Source: Ischnura elegans
Lineage: Eukaryota; Arthropoda; Insecta; Odonata; Coenagrionidae
Reading direction: 5' to 3'
NCBI RefSeq assembly: GCF_921293095.1
Contig: NC_060256.1
Location: forward strand, 91,047,851 to 91,111,850
DNA length: 64,000 nt
Translations under genes and position numbers: made by a program
The notes under the pieces: generated by a model
What the model saw: the letters and a program-made list of their open reading frames with translations, nothing else
What the model was told of the DNA's origin: nothing
Databases searched by the model: none
In this document: positions 1 to 11,200 of the stretch, in pieces
Position numbering within the stretch: position 1 is the first letter of the stretch
How the letters are laid out: every line of letters starts with the position of its first letter

Positions 1-402
1 AATACCTACATTCCAACATACTGATCAAATGAAGTTGATGGTAGATGCATTAACGTTGTGGAAGTTATACATGATAAAATAAAATCTCTCTGTACTTTCC
101 ACACAATTTTAATATTTAGCGATCGGTTTCGAGCTTGAAAATGACGTAGAAATCGTCTAAAGCGGTCGCTAAATATTAAAATTGTGAAAAAAAGTAAAAA
201 GTGATTTTATTTTATTGTTACACTAATCAAAGTTGAAAATTGAGGTAAAGAGAAATAAAAAACTCAATTTAACATACGTTTACTTAATGATTTAATCGTT
301 GCTGACTCAAATCCTTGGAATTACGTCGTGTGTCAATGTGAGTAATGACGAATTCCTTATTTTCCGCACAACGCTGTGTGGAATAAGTCGCTTTTTCTCC
401 CA
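1..402. other. Non-coding, nothing recognised
   Basis: AT-rich sequence with only short open frames. A short inverted pair (taatatttagcg near 110-123 and cgctaaatatta near 168-179) is visible, but no element boundary was established. Confidence 0.4.
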
Positions 403-410
403 TCAACATG

Positions 411-1266
411 CAGGGGCGCAGCCAGGAATTAAGGCTGGGGGAGGTATGGGTGCAACTAATACCGGGGTGTGTGGGGGTATGGAATACCTACCAGGATGAG
501 CGGTAGGTGCGAGATCAGTAAATTGCGGAATCTTCTATATTATTTCTACTGTATAGATACCTTTTTCTCAACTTCTACGCAACCAAACTCTACAAATGAG
601 GTACCAAAATGCAGAGAATTTATCAGAGAACATGCGACGGCATATCTTACTTCCTAAATATTGCTATTGTTTTCTAAAATTGGTTTTTAAATGATTTTAA
701 AAAAAAACTAAAAAAATCAAAAACCAGTAAATATTCCTGGCGTTAACGGCGCACAAACTGATAAATTTGTTCATTTGCAACAATATCTCGCATTCTTTAA
801 ATAACTTTTATCAAAATGCGGCTGATACCACATTCAAGTCTCCTGTTGATACGTAAGTATGAGTCATTATGTGCGTTTAACAGAGGATAGTGTAATTACT
901 TCCAATGTTGTGTTTAAAGAGGTCCTCTGCCCTCAATTTGTACATGAACATTCCAATTAAATTTGTACATAAGACCCTGCCTTTTTTTCTATATTTTAAA
1001 ATTAGAAACGGGCCTATCCCTCTGTGGACCTGCATTGAAAAGAGCGGGGGAAGCCCGCTAGGAGCGGGCGCAGCACGCTCGTTATAATATAAAAGATTCA
1101 AAGTGGTGAGTTTTAAGGCTTTCTGAGGAATACTTTATTAATCCTTGCGCTATTTTATTAGTAATATCAATCTAATTAAGTAAAATGGATTCAACTTAAA
1201 AATTTCTCTAAGCTCTGGGGGGGGGGGGGGGGTTTATCCCCAAACCCCCCCCTCGCTGCGCCACTG
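411..1266. mobile_element. hAT-type MITE with 8-bp target duplication
   Basis: The left end is CAGGGGCGCAGCCAGG and the right end GCTGCGCCACTG, an imperfect terminal inverted repeat. It is flanked on both sides by TCAACATG (403-410 and 1267-1274), an 8-bp duplication typical of hAT elements. It contains a poly-G run near 1217-1233. No transposase is seen. A second, interrupted copy of the same family is at 12610-13495. Confidence 0.85.
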
Positions 1267-1383
1267 TCAACATGAAATAACCCAACCCTGTATAGAATAA
1301 GTCGTTATTACTCCCATTAATATGAATTTACTGAGTTATACGTTACGGTTGAGCAGACAGTGAGAATGTCTTCGAAAAATGTT

Positions 1384-1432
1384 TCTCCTCTCCATTTCTT
1401 TCTTTCTCTCTCTCTCTCTCCTGGAGGAATTC
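1384..1432. repeat. Pyrimidine-rich (TC)n microsatellite
   Basis: The tract alternates C and T, with an uninterrupted CT run around 1403-1421 and TTTC units before it. It is simple sequence only; the Arg/Glu-rich frame on the opposite strand (1336-1608) is an artefact of it. Confidence 0.8.
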
Positions 1433-4400
1433 CTCCGTTTTCTCATCCCATAACTCTTTCTCCTTTCTCTCCGTGCGTGTCCCTCCCTTGAGCGCGCACC
1501 CTCATATTGGCCGAGAAAAAATCGCTCTCGTGCCATCGAGGGACAAGATAAATTTTCAATTTTCGCGTAGAATCGCAAAGCTCTGGGTATACGCGGCGTT
1601 GCAGGCATATATAGCGAGTGTGGGTCTGAATAAAGAACAGAAGAGCAGACGAATGCGCACCGCGCTTCCGAAGAGCTATTATTTACTACAAAAGGGTGAC
1701 TCCGAAAAAAAACTGGGTGTGGGAGTTTCGAAATGTATAGTTTTTTTTCTCGGGGAATGTCGGGGAATATTGGTTATTTAAGGGGGGAGAAAAATGGACT
1801 AGATAGGAATGTAGGGAAAATGGATGGAGGGTGTATTGTGAAATATTAATGGAATGTCATTGGCTGTTATAGGGAGGGATGTATTTGGAATAGATGAGAA
1901 AAATAGGTATTTGAAGCACCAGAGAGGAGACAGGGGGAGTGTAGGAAGGAAATAACATGCATTGAAAGGCAAGTTTTCATTCGTAGCGGGAGGAAAAAAA
2001 AGAGGGTATTATTGTTGCCTACAGTTGGGTGTGCTTTGATTTCGTCTTTTAAGAATTTTAATAAGAATCCTATCTACGATTTTATTACTACTTACTCCTA
2101 CTGTCTATTTAATCCATTATTTCCTTATTTACCTATTTATCCTATTATGTAATAATCATTCATATTCGTCTCTTATTACGTCAATAATATCTATTTATTC
2201 TAAGTGATCTCTTTTAAGAAAACTTAAGTAGCTCACATACAATGCTATTTTTTTACTTTCATTTTACAAATTTAAATGTTATACAATTTTGTACTATGAA
2301 CAATGGAATGAAAATCAAAAAAATTCATTTGATATGAACCTCGAAAGCATGTCAAAATGAAAATTTTTTGAAGGAAAGTGAATAATTTCCAGAATGCAAT
2401 GAATTTTTTTGCTGACAACTTAACTTGTAGGGTTAGGTAAGTAAATAGGAGAAGTAAACCGCATAAAATAGGCAAAATATTTACATTAGTTTTTTACGCC
2501 ATTTTACTATGCCCCGATACTGCTATTAGTCATTTCCATTCCAAAAATTACATTTTAATTTCAAAACAGCTGGCGTTGCCATATCGAATTTCTAAATCAC
2601 CTTAATTATGTTCATGTGAAAACCCTTCTATTTAATATTCATTGTGCTAGTTCGGATATTAATTCTGTTTCTTTAATTTTCCTGTTTGTTTAAGCACTTT
2701 GAACTCCGAAATTAATGATTTAGTTTTATAGATTGATAACAAAATGTGTTTCATTTTGTAGAGGTTACACCAACCTTTCTAATGATGCAGTTGAATCTAA
2801 TTTTTAATTAACTATGTTCAATTTTTCTCGTGAATAATCCAAGGCGGAAATCTTCTGTGCATGCGAATTGACAACTGTAGTAGACGCATCACATATTCCA
2901 AGTAAGCTATTTTCAGGAGAATTATCGGGTGAAAACCAATCGACCGTTTTATTTTGATTTGTGGCTCTGGAATAAAAAAATTGGAGGCATGTATTGCTGA
3001 TGCGGAGCGATATGGTGAGCGCTATTTACGCCTTTGAGCGGAAAACCGATGCATTATGTGAGCTCAGCAAGCGGAATCGCACGTGGAGACGTGAAATCTC
3101 ACCAATTCAAGTCAGCGATTTTGAATACGGTTGTTATCGCCAGACGGCTTCCATCATGTCCCGGTTAACAGCATTTGGTTCCCCTGCTTCGTGGTTTCTT
3201 TCCTTGAGTGAGCATCTTTTGTGCCTAGCGTGTAGATTGACTATGTAGATAGGACATAATAGTACATCGGGGAGGAGTAAAAAATCATTTTTATCATTCG
3301 GCATGAAAAGTTTAGCATCTTATTTTCACATGCATGCATGCATAAAAAGTTACGTACGTTAAACCAAAAAATTATATTATGTCACGCAATATGTGTTTAT
3401 GGTAAAGTTTAAATTGTTCATTTGTATAAAAATATTTTTAATGTCCGATTTATAAAAAAGTACTTATGCAAATTTTTATTGTCTCCAACGTAAATTATAT
3501 ATAATTATGGTTATTTTTGCTGAATTGCGAAGAAGGCAAGTTTTCCCCACGGAGAACTTTATAAATTGAAATACTTACGTAGGTACATTTATTTGAAAAT
3601 TTTGTGGAAACAGAATGCGCAAATTTTCGTGAAGTTTATTTCAAAAATACTTCCAATGAAATTATTTGTAATTTTTAAATTTTACGTATTTTATCTTGTT
3701 TACTTTGTTTCCTCTCCGTAAAAATGTGCATGAACTTTTCCTTTAAATTTTTTGAGGCGGGAATTTGACCGTTGGGGCCCTTTGACCTGGTTGCCACCGG
3801 GGCCCTTGGATAACCAGGCCGCCCCTGCTCCCGCTTGAAATAAGTAAAATCTAGCGTCGCAAAGTGTTGATATATAATCATTTCCTATGAATGAGTGGAT
3901 CACAGAACGTCGGGCCATTTCTCCTCGTCAGGACAAATCTTATTAGTTCCAAGTTATGCCGCGAGATAACTATGAACAAATAAATAATCATTTCCGATTT
4001 CTCTTTCTGAAGTCCATTGGACAATTTACAGTAGGGCTATTTTTTACAGATTTAAAAAGGTAGTTCAACCGGTACTCTTATAACGAGTGTGGATTTTAGG
4101 GGGTACGCCGTTCCGGCCCAACTACAGCAATGCAGAGAAGACATGAATTGAATTTTGAATTGAATTGAATTTCTTCTTGAATTTTTCTGAAAGGTTTAGT
4201 CTATTTTTCAATCTACTAAAAACTTATTGCTACGTGTTTGTGATTTGTCACACCCTGCCAAACACCCTGGAGGTGGCTCGCTGGGTATCATGTTGATGTA
4301 GATCTCTTGTGCATCACGCGGCATAAACCCGTCACCATGAGCCGCAAAAGCTAAAATCTAGAAATCCATCAAAATGTGTTTTTCAGTCATGCTCTCTAGT

Positions 4401-5110
4401 ACTTATCTTGGTCAAACGTCTATATCTCCATACTACCCCACAAGCCGCCTGAATGGGCGTGTGGCAAGGGGTGTTAAAACACCAACCGTTTACATGAAAA
4501 TAATTTGCTCAAAAAATTACGACTAGCATTTATTTAAGTCCCCGTTCCGTCAATCCGTACGGCGAAATATCTCTCTTTATATATAAAAATATCTATCGGA
4601 CCTGGAAAAAATATCTATCGCTTCTTTTGGACCTGGAAATATAGTGGGGCCTATAGGATCATGTTCTCCGTGTAACTCTTAGGCCCGTATTGTCAGTCGC
4701 TCCTTTCCGGTGACCTTCTCCTTCACCTTAACCCTCCTGGTGAGAGAGGTAAAAAAATAATGTTTTTTTGGGACAGCCTACCCGAGCAGTTTTGACGAAT
4801 CGTGCAGCTTTCCTTTGTATATAATAAGTTCACGGATTAAGGCTTTCTGCGCCGGATCCCATATGCTCGCTGCATGTTCCAGGTGTAGTCGAACGAGTTC
4901 GAAAGAGCACCTTTATTTTACTTTTTCATCTGAAAATATTTCCACAATACGGTTGACAAAACGCAACCCAGATATGCACAGAGAAATGAGAATAATGTGA
5001 ACTTTTTTGTGAGGTTTAAGGAAATGAATTAGCGATTGCATTATGACTTTTTTATTCAATTTTTATTGATTCGTTCCTAAAGCGTTGTTTTATCTTTACG
5101 TTCTTTACAG
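1433..5110 (+). other. Non-coding, probably intron or 5' flank of the lectin-like gene
   Basis: No exon with convincing lectin motifs was recognised here, although an upstream exon ending in phase 1 must exist. A G-rich block near 3760-3835 and a repeat-like block near 4250-4560 look like old element fragments but have no definable ends. Confidence 0.4.
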
Positions 5111-5231
5111 TCGAGGGTAGCCGGGACTTCGACGCCACGCGCTCTTATTTGCTGAGGGAAGGAGCTGGAGCTTCTGGTAGCGTGTGGATTGGACTTCGAA
5201 GGGCGAGGCCAGGCGGAGATTTCGTGTGGAT
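5111..5231 (+). CDS. C-type lectin-like fold exon (WIGL exon)
   Basis: The exon is bounded by a tttacag acceptor and a gtgagt donor. It begins with 2 nt of a split codon and ends in phase 2. It encodes about 39 residues, including SYLLREGAG, SVWIGLRRA and GGDFVW. This is the usual C-type lectin-like order of an Ala/Tyr-rich helix end, then the WIGL strand, then FVW. The split last codon joins the next exon to read FVWINSHP. The exon is not recognisable from an ATG-started reading frame, which is why it is easily missed. Its assignment rests on the motif order plus the phase match to 10654. Confidence 0.65.
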
Positions 5232-8200
5232 GTGAGTGACAATTCCCTTCATCCTCACAAGTTAGAGCTAAGGAGCTACGCAATTCATAATAACAATATT
5301 CCCAACCAATTATGGTGAAAATTTTTAATGAGAAAATATTTTAAATTTTAAGATTCGTATCACATTCGATATGATGGAATTTGTAGATATTGTTGACATA
5401 AAACATGTAAATATTTTACATATATACGTTTTTACATTTTACGATGTGTTTTGTGGTGTTAAACTTGGTAATTTTAGTTCTATATTTTCATTCATACAAT
5501 TTCTATACATGTTAGTGAAAAATATTTTAATACTCTACTTTTAAAATTTCACCAGCATATGTTGAAATTTTTAACCGTGAATTGTAGAAATATTTGGAGT
5601 ATTATTAGCAAAATGGTGCTGACAAGTATATATAAAATTAGTTAGGAATATTTTTAAAATACTTTGCATTACTAGTATACCTATGCTGCACTGAAATAAT
5701 ATAATATATGGTCAACAATTCGCTCAGTTGGATCAATACAGTGCCAACTGCAACCATATTACTTCTTCAAATAATGCGTTTCACCGATCTTACCTGTTTT
5801 TCATCACGCAATCAAATATTTACCTTACTTATAAATTAACTTCTTTATTGTCTGTCTTAATGCATGGAATTCTAGTTTTCCATGAATTTTTAACTTCATG
5901 TACCACACCTAAATTCATGTTTTTCCAAGTAACAGTTATCTCAATCTCCACACCCAACTCTCGTATCTGCTATTTTATTTTATCCAACAATATTTTCATG
6001 TTATCGTGCATCTTCCTTTTTTTCCTTTATAATTTACCCTACCATTAGTAAGATTTGTAATATTAAAGCAGTGTTGTTGTTATTTTTATAATTTTGTCCA
6101 AAAACATAGCCAATTCTCATAGTAAATCTCATGGTAAAAGGAAAACCAATGTGAATTCACTGTAAATATACTTTTTAAATCAAATAAGAACTATTTTTTT
6201 CCGACGAAATATATTTTTAACTTGGAAATAAAACTTTCTTTCGGTGCGAGCTTCCGAGCATTTTTCTTCTGCATCTCAGAGATGATATAAACAGATTCAG
6301 CACAAGGTATAGAGGTTAAAATCGCAAAAACCTATATCGCGTGATGGATCTGATAGGGTGAATACAACGATGTTTGTTTCAGACTGTGGATTGCGATTGA
6401 AAATTTTATTTCCATTTAATGTGTTAGTACGCAGGTAGAATAAAGAGTATCAGTATTCTAATTGATTGCATAAGTGCGCACTTATTTTCTTTCTAAAATA
6501 AAATACTACCCCTACCAACTTTTTTAGCCCGAGGAGGATTGCATCTGCAGCATGTTTTTAAAAAGAGACGAAAATCGAAGAGGTAGTAGCTACACTGTCT
6601 AAAATCGATTTGAAAATTTTAATCTGGTACAAATTTTAATATTTTCTTACAGCATCGTGAGTAATGCATTTATAATCTTGTCAATTCAATAGCTTTGCAT
6701 GATTTTATATATAACTTATTTCCGGGGATATGTATCAAATGCGAAGACTCTTTATTTAAACGTCAGTTTTACAACATTACAACGTCTTTTAAACCGTTGG
6801 ATTCGTTACAAATTACTTTAACATTTCTAAAATCACCGAGCCCAATTTGAGTGATCCATTTATAAGTATTAATTTGTTAACTGTTTCCCATTATAATAAG
6901 GAAGTTTGAATTCTAGCGTTGCGCCACGTTGGGCTCGGCTTTTGGTTGCTACGCAACCGTCACGCGCGCTCTTGGGCGTAATCCAGTACACGCTCCCAAT
7001 GCTCCCGAGTGCTCCCGCTTCAGACGCTACAGATTCGTGGTCCACTTTCGCTCCTATCGCTCCCAGTGCTACCCTACTGGATCACGGCTGGAGCGATTGT
7101 AGCATTTGTTAGTCGTTTGTTTTACTAGTATCGTCTGCTCGGATATTAGATCGTCTGAATTAGGGATTGTTATAGCCCCTTGTACTTTACTTAGCGTGTT
7201 AGAGAGGTCAGTAATATAAATGACAAAAAGAATATGACCATGGGGTACACCACAAGAAACCTATTTAATATTAGATCTTCATTGGATACCATGATCGGGC
7301 ACCACAGCAGACCGATGCTTGTCCTGAAGATTTTACCCACTGGTTTGCAAATCCTCTAACAACAAGGTGATAAACTTAAACTATAAAGAGCAGATCATAT
7401 GATACATATAAAAGAAGATAAGACCGATTAAATACCTTATTATAGAAATTTCAATGAAACCAAAAATAAGCCTAATTAACTTAACTCACCTAAAAGCCTG
7501 CGTTTAAACGATACACGTACAAGTTAATGCCTGTTTGCGTGAATTATTTTTGTGGACCGAAACGGAACATGTACGAATGTTTGAACCTAGCTAAAATAGG
7601 TTAAATTTGCCGATCATGCATTTGCACAAGTTGAGTGGTTACACGTGTAACCACTTAACGTGCAACAACGCAACCGTACGGTACATTTCGTGTTCTTTCT
7701 CGCGTTCATACATTTAGACTTGTGCGGATTTATGTAGGTGTAAAAAGGCCTTAAGTGGAGTGTCCTTTATGCGATTTATCAATTGCACTCATGACATTGT
7801 ATGACAGTCTCAAAAGCAGTCCTACACTTGAACCAATCTCGTCAACAACGAGCCTTAAGCATAAATGCAATGCGTATCAACCTGACCTTAAGAAAATTAC
7901 ATAAGTAAAATACAACCGAACATCAATAATTGATTAAACTTCAGTTGAAGATTAGAGGAAGATATCATCATTTAACAGAGAATACAATCTTCATGGGGAA
8001 AGCTTGAAGAAAACCTAGGTTGGCCGCCAAAAAGCAACAAACGGAATGCTTTAACTAGAAGTTCACGTACCCTAACCTAAGAAGTCATATTCTATCTCAA
8101 TTTCACGCAATATCAAGTTCAAATAACAAATAATTGATCTAAATAACAAATAAATCAATATAACTTACAAAATTAACATAATTCTTATGTAACGGACGGA

Positions 8201-11200
8201 ATGCTTCGACCGGAAAGTTCACTCACTACATGTCTTATTAATTTCGAATAGCCATTTTCTATCTCCCCTTCTCGCTAGCTCAAGCTTAAACCACTAATAA
8301 TTAAATAATATTATATATAATTAATTATCACAACAAATTTTATAAGATATCTTGGTCTTGCCGCTCAATTTCTTCCCCGATCTGGCCCGTGGCGACTCTG
8401 AATTGTGAAACCATTGAGTTACAGCCATTTGCCTCACCGTAATATCCCCCCCAGCAGCAGAAAGGTTGTCTCAACGTTGTAGCAACGTTACAATGAGGAA
8501 ACATACAAGTTGTCACAACGTTTCTTAAAATTGTCACAACGTTGCACAACGTTGTTTCAACGTTGTCTCAACGTTGAAGTTCCCAGGAAACAACGTTGTG
8601 ACAACGGTAAGACAATATTGTCAGAACGTTGTGACAACGTTGTGACAACGATAAGACAATATTGTCAGAACGTTGTGACAACGTTGTGACAACGGTAAGA
8701 CAATATTGTCAGAACGTTGTGACAACGTTGAGACAATGTTGTCACAACGTTGTTTCCTGGGAACTTCAACGTTGAGACAACGTTGAAACAACGTTGTGCA
8801 ACGTTGTGACAACCCAACTAGCACAGATTTTGCCTTATCCCTAAATACGAGGATATTATACATATATGCCGTGACGAAACCTATCTGAAAGCAGAGATAA
8901 AGTATGAATAATCCACGCCGTTTTTTGGGATAAATCGGAGATGCACTTCCGCATTTTTGGAGATATGCCTATCCTTACGCCGTATAATTGCCGCTAGGTG
9001 GCAGCTGTTTCGCGTACGATCGCTGCGCTGCCACGCGAGATTCATGAGAACTACGTGAAAATAATGTAATAACCGTAATAACATAAATTGGCTTTCGATG
9101 AGGAAAGATTCAATGCATTATTTTTCATCATTGTATTTTATTATATTATGGTATCCCATATAGCATCAAATATGCCAGAGACATCTCACGAGGCATATAT
9201 GACCATTCTGTCTATGAGGTCTGTATGCCTATGAGATCATATCTCGTGAGATTCCTCTGAGATATTTGATGCTACATGGGATACTGCAATACAATACTGT
9301 ATAATAACATACACGATGAAATATAATGCACTGAATCATTCACCATCGAAAGCCAATACCGCACTAGTCTCCACAATGAGGTTTTTTTTCACTATGTTAC
9401 ACATTCACGCAAGTTTAGGAACATACAAAAAAATCCGTTAGAAGAAGGTGGAAAATAAACAAAATTATTGCTCTAAAAACGATATATTTAATGAATGATT
9501 CATCTTGAAACGATATACAATACACTAGAACACGGAGCAGTCTTTATACCTTCATCGGTAAACCATAAATCTTAAGATTACAGTAATTACTGTTCAATTC
9601 CTTACATCACATTATAGAGGAGACTGGTGAATTACCTTACGTATGGTTTCTAAAAGCACAAATTCGAAATCCATTACCGTTATACCCTAGAATTTGGCAA
9701 TTGCAATCACTAATACCTCGCATTTGTTAACAAATCACAGCACTGTCGATGATTCCTTCATTAATATCCACGACAATCCGGGATGTTTTGATGTGTCGCA
9801 ACAACTGTACGTACCGGCGTAGCCCACATCGAACTCAGGCACACAAAAACAATGCTTAGGTCGCATTATCACTTTAACTATTATTGTATACACAAAATAA
9901 TCAACGATTTTTACTCACAAACACCACTATACACAATACCAAAAATGTAAACACGAAGCCACTATAATGGCTTTAACGGTAATGGAGGACTTCAGCGCTA
10001 CTATGCGGCCAATTTTGGCAATATGGTACCATGACATCCCCTCCCCAAACGCTTGAAATCGTGGAAAAAAGGGATATTACACATGGAGGATAAGCTTATC
10101 CCCACAATATCTGATTTCTCCAAGGATAAGTTCAAATCTGTGCTGGCTGGGAATTTTAAGAAACGTTGTGACAACTTGTATGTTTCCTCATTGTAACGTT
10201 GCTACAACGTTGAGACAACCTTCTCTGCTGCTGGGGCCCCGAATAGTTCTTTAACCATTTGGTTTTAGCATTTACTATCCAGGCTATCTTAGCGACTTCT
10301 TCCATCAACTCCAAATGGTCATATTATTGCCGGCCAGGTCCACAATTGTTATGAACACCATTTTCTTTAGCCTTCCTTCCCGTTCAAATTCGCGCTGAAA
10401 ACCGGTTCGCTCCAGCCATTTCTTGGGAGCGTTTGTAGCGAGAGAGAAGCGAATATAGTGACGTCATGCGTGACGTACGAGAGCGCCACGGGAGCTTTTG
10501 TAGCTTCTACTGGACCACGAAAAGACTCGCTTCCAGTGCTTCGGAGCACTGGGAGCTTGTACTGGACTACGCCCCTTGTTACATATTTTCACTGCGCTCT
10601 GTATCATTTCATTTTTCGTATTTCTATTGTTATTTTTCCATTCCTCCTCGTAGCAACTCGCACCCGATGGGAATGGAGGGCGGCTATTGGCTGGAGAGTC
10701 CCCCCTCCCACTCTTCGCCGCCGCTGTGCGTGGCTCTCGATCCTTCGGCCGACTTCCGCTGGAGAGCAAAGGGCTGCGGCCCGGAGTCCACCGCCACCTT
10801 CCTCTGCCAACTGCCAGGTGGGTATAGTCAATTACTAGACAACCCGAAACACACTGGTGTCGTGGTGAGTGGTCTATAAAACAGGGGAAAACATAGCTCA
10901 TATCAGTCGGTCCAGAAATGGCGTGCACTCGAGTTGGAGTGTGAATTACGAAATAGCACCAAAGAACGAAGGAAAAATGATCTCACGATTATATTTCAAT
11001 TATATCTTTTCTCAAGATAAATGGTATTTGATAACCGTATTTTTACATCATTTTATCATGGTAGTAGTATAAAAATAAACCCCAATTTTGAGGGTGTTTC
11101 TGCATAGTAACTATGGTATCTCATAGCTTGAAAATATGCCCATTTATTTTCAAAATTTTACATTAAAAAATTTTCTTTCTACATATTTTACTAGTCTCAA

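Larger units (their letters stand above)
8449..10236. mobile_element. Foldback element with long terminal inverted repeats
   Basis: The left arm 8449-8532 (starting CCCCAGCAGCAG) is matched almost perfectly by the reverse complement of 10152-10236 (ending CTGCTGCTGGGG). The match resumes further in: CCCAACTAGCACAGATTTTG at 8814 against the reverse complement of the stretch around 10122-10150. A separate palindromic array is therefore inserted in, or expanded within, the left arm at 8533-8812. No transposase is seen. A second palindrome occupies 9087-9357. Confidence 0.8.
5232..10653 (+). other. Intron of lectin-like gene, rich in inverted-repeat elements
   Basis: The intron begins gtgagt and ends cctcgtag. 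From 5300 to about 6900 it is AT-rich with nothing recognised. It then holds a GGAGC-rich repeat (6923-7110), a MITE-like palindrome (about 7494-7752), the foldback element 8449-10236, and an inverted relative of the GGAGC repeat (10390-10580). Confidence 0.55.

Noticed and set aside
1336..1608. Arg/Glu-rich frame on the - strand
   Set aside because: Produced by the TC microsatellite.
4250..4560. Repeat-like block with CCCTGCCAAACACCCTGG and AAGGGGTGTTAAAACACC
   Set aside because: Looks like part of an old element, but no ends, copies in the window or coding content could be shown.
8340..8863. Regular short repeats suggesting a CRISPR array
   Set aside because: There are no unique spacers; the units are self-palindromic and form a foldback array in a eukaryotic intron.
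10458..10928. Several overlapping open frames of 120-150 codons on both strands
   Set aside because: They overlap the GC-rich lectin exon; only one frame fits the splice phases and lectin motifs.
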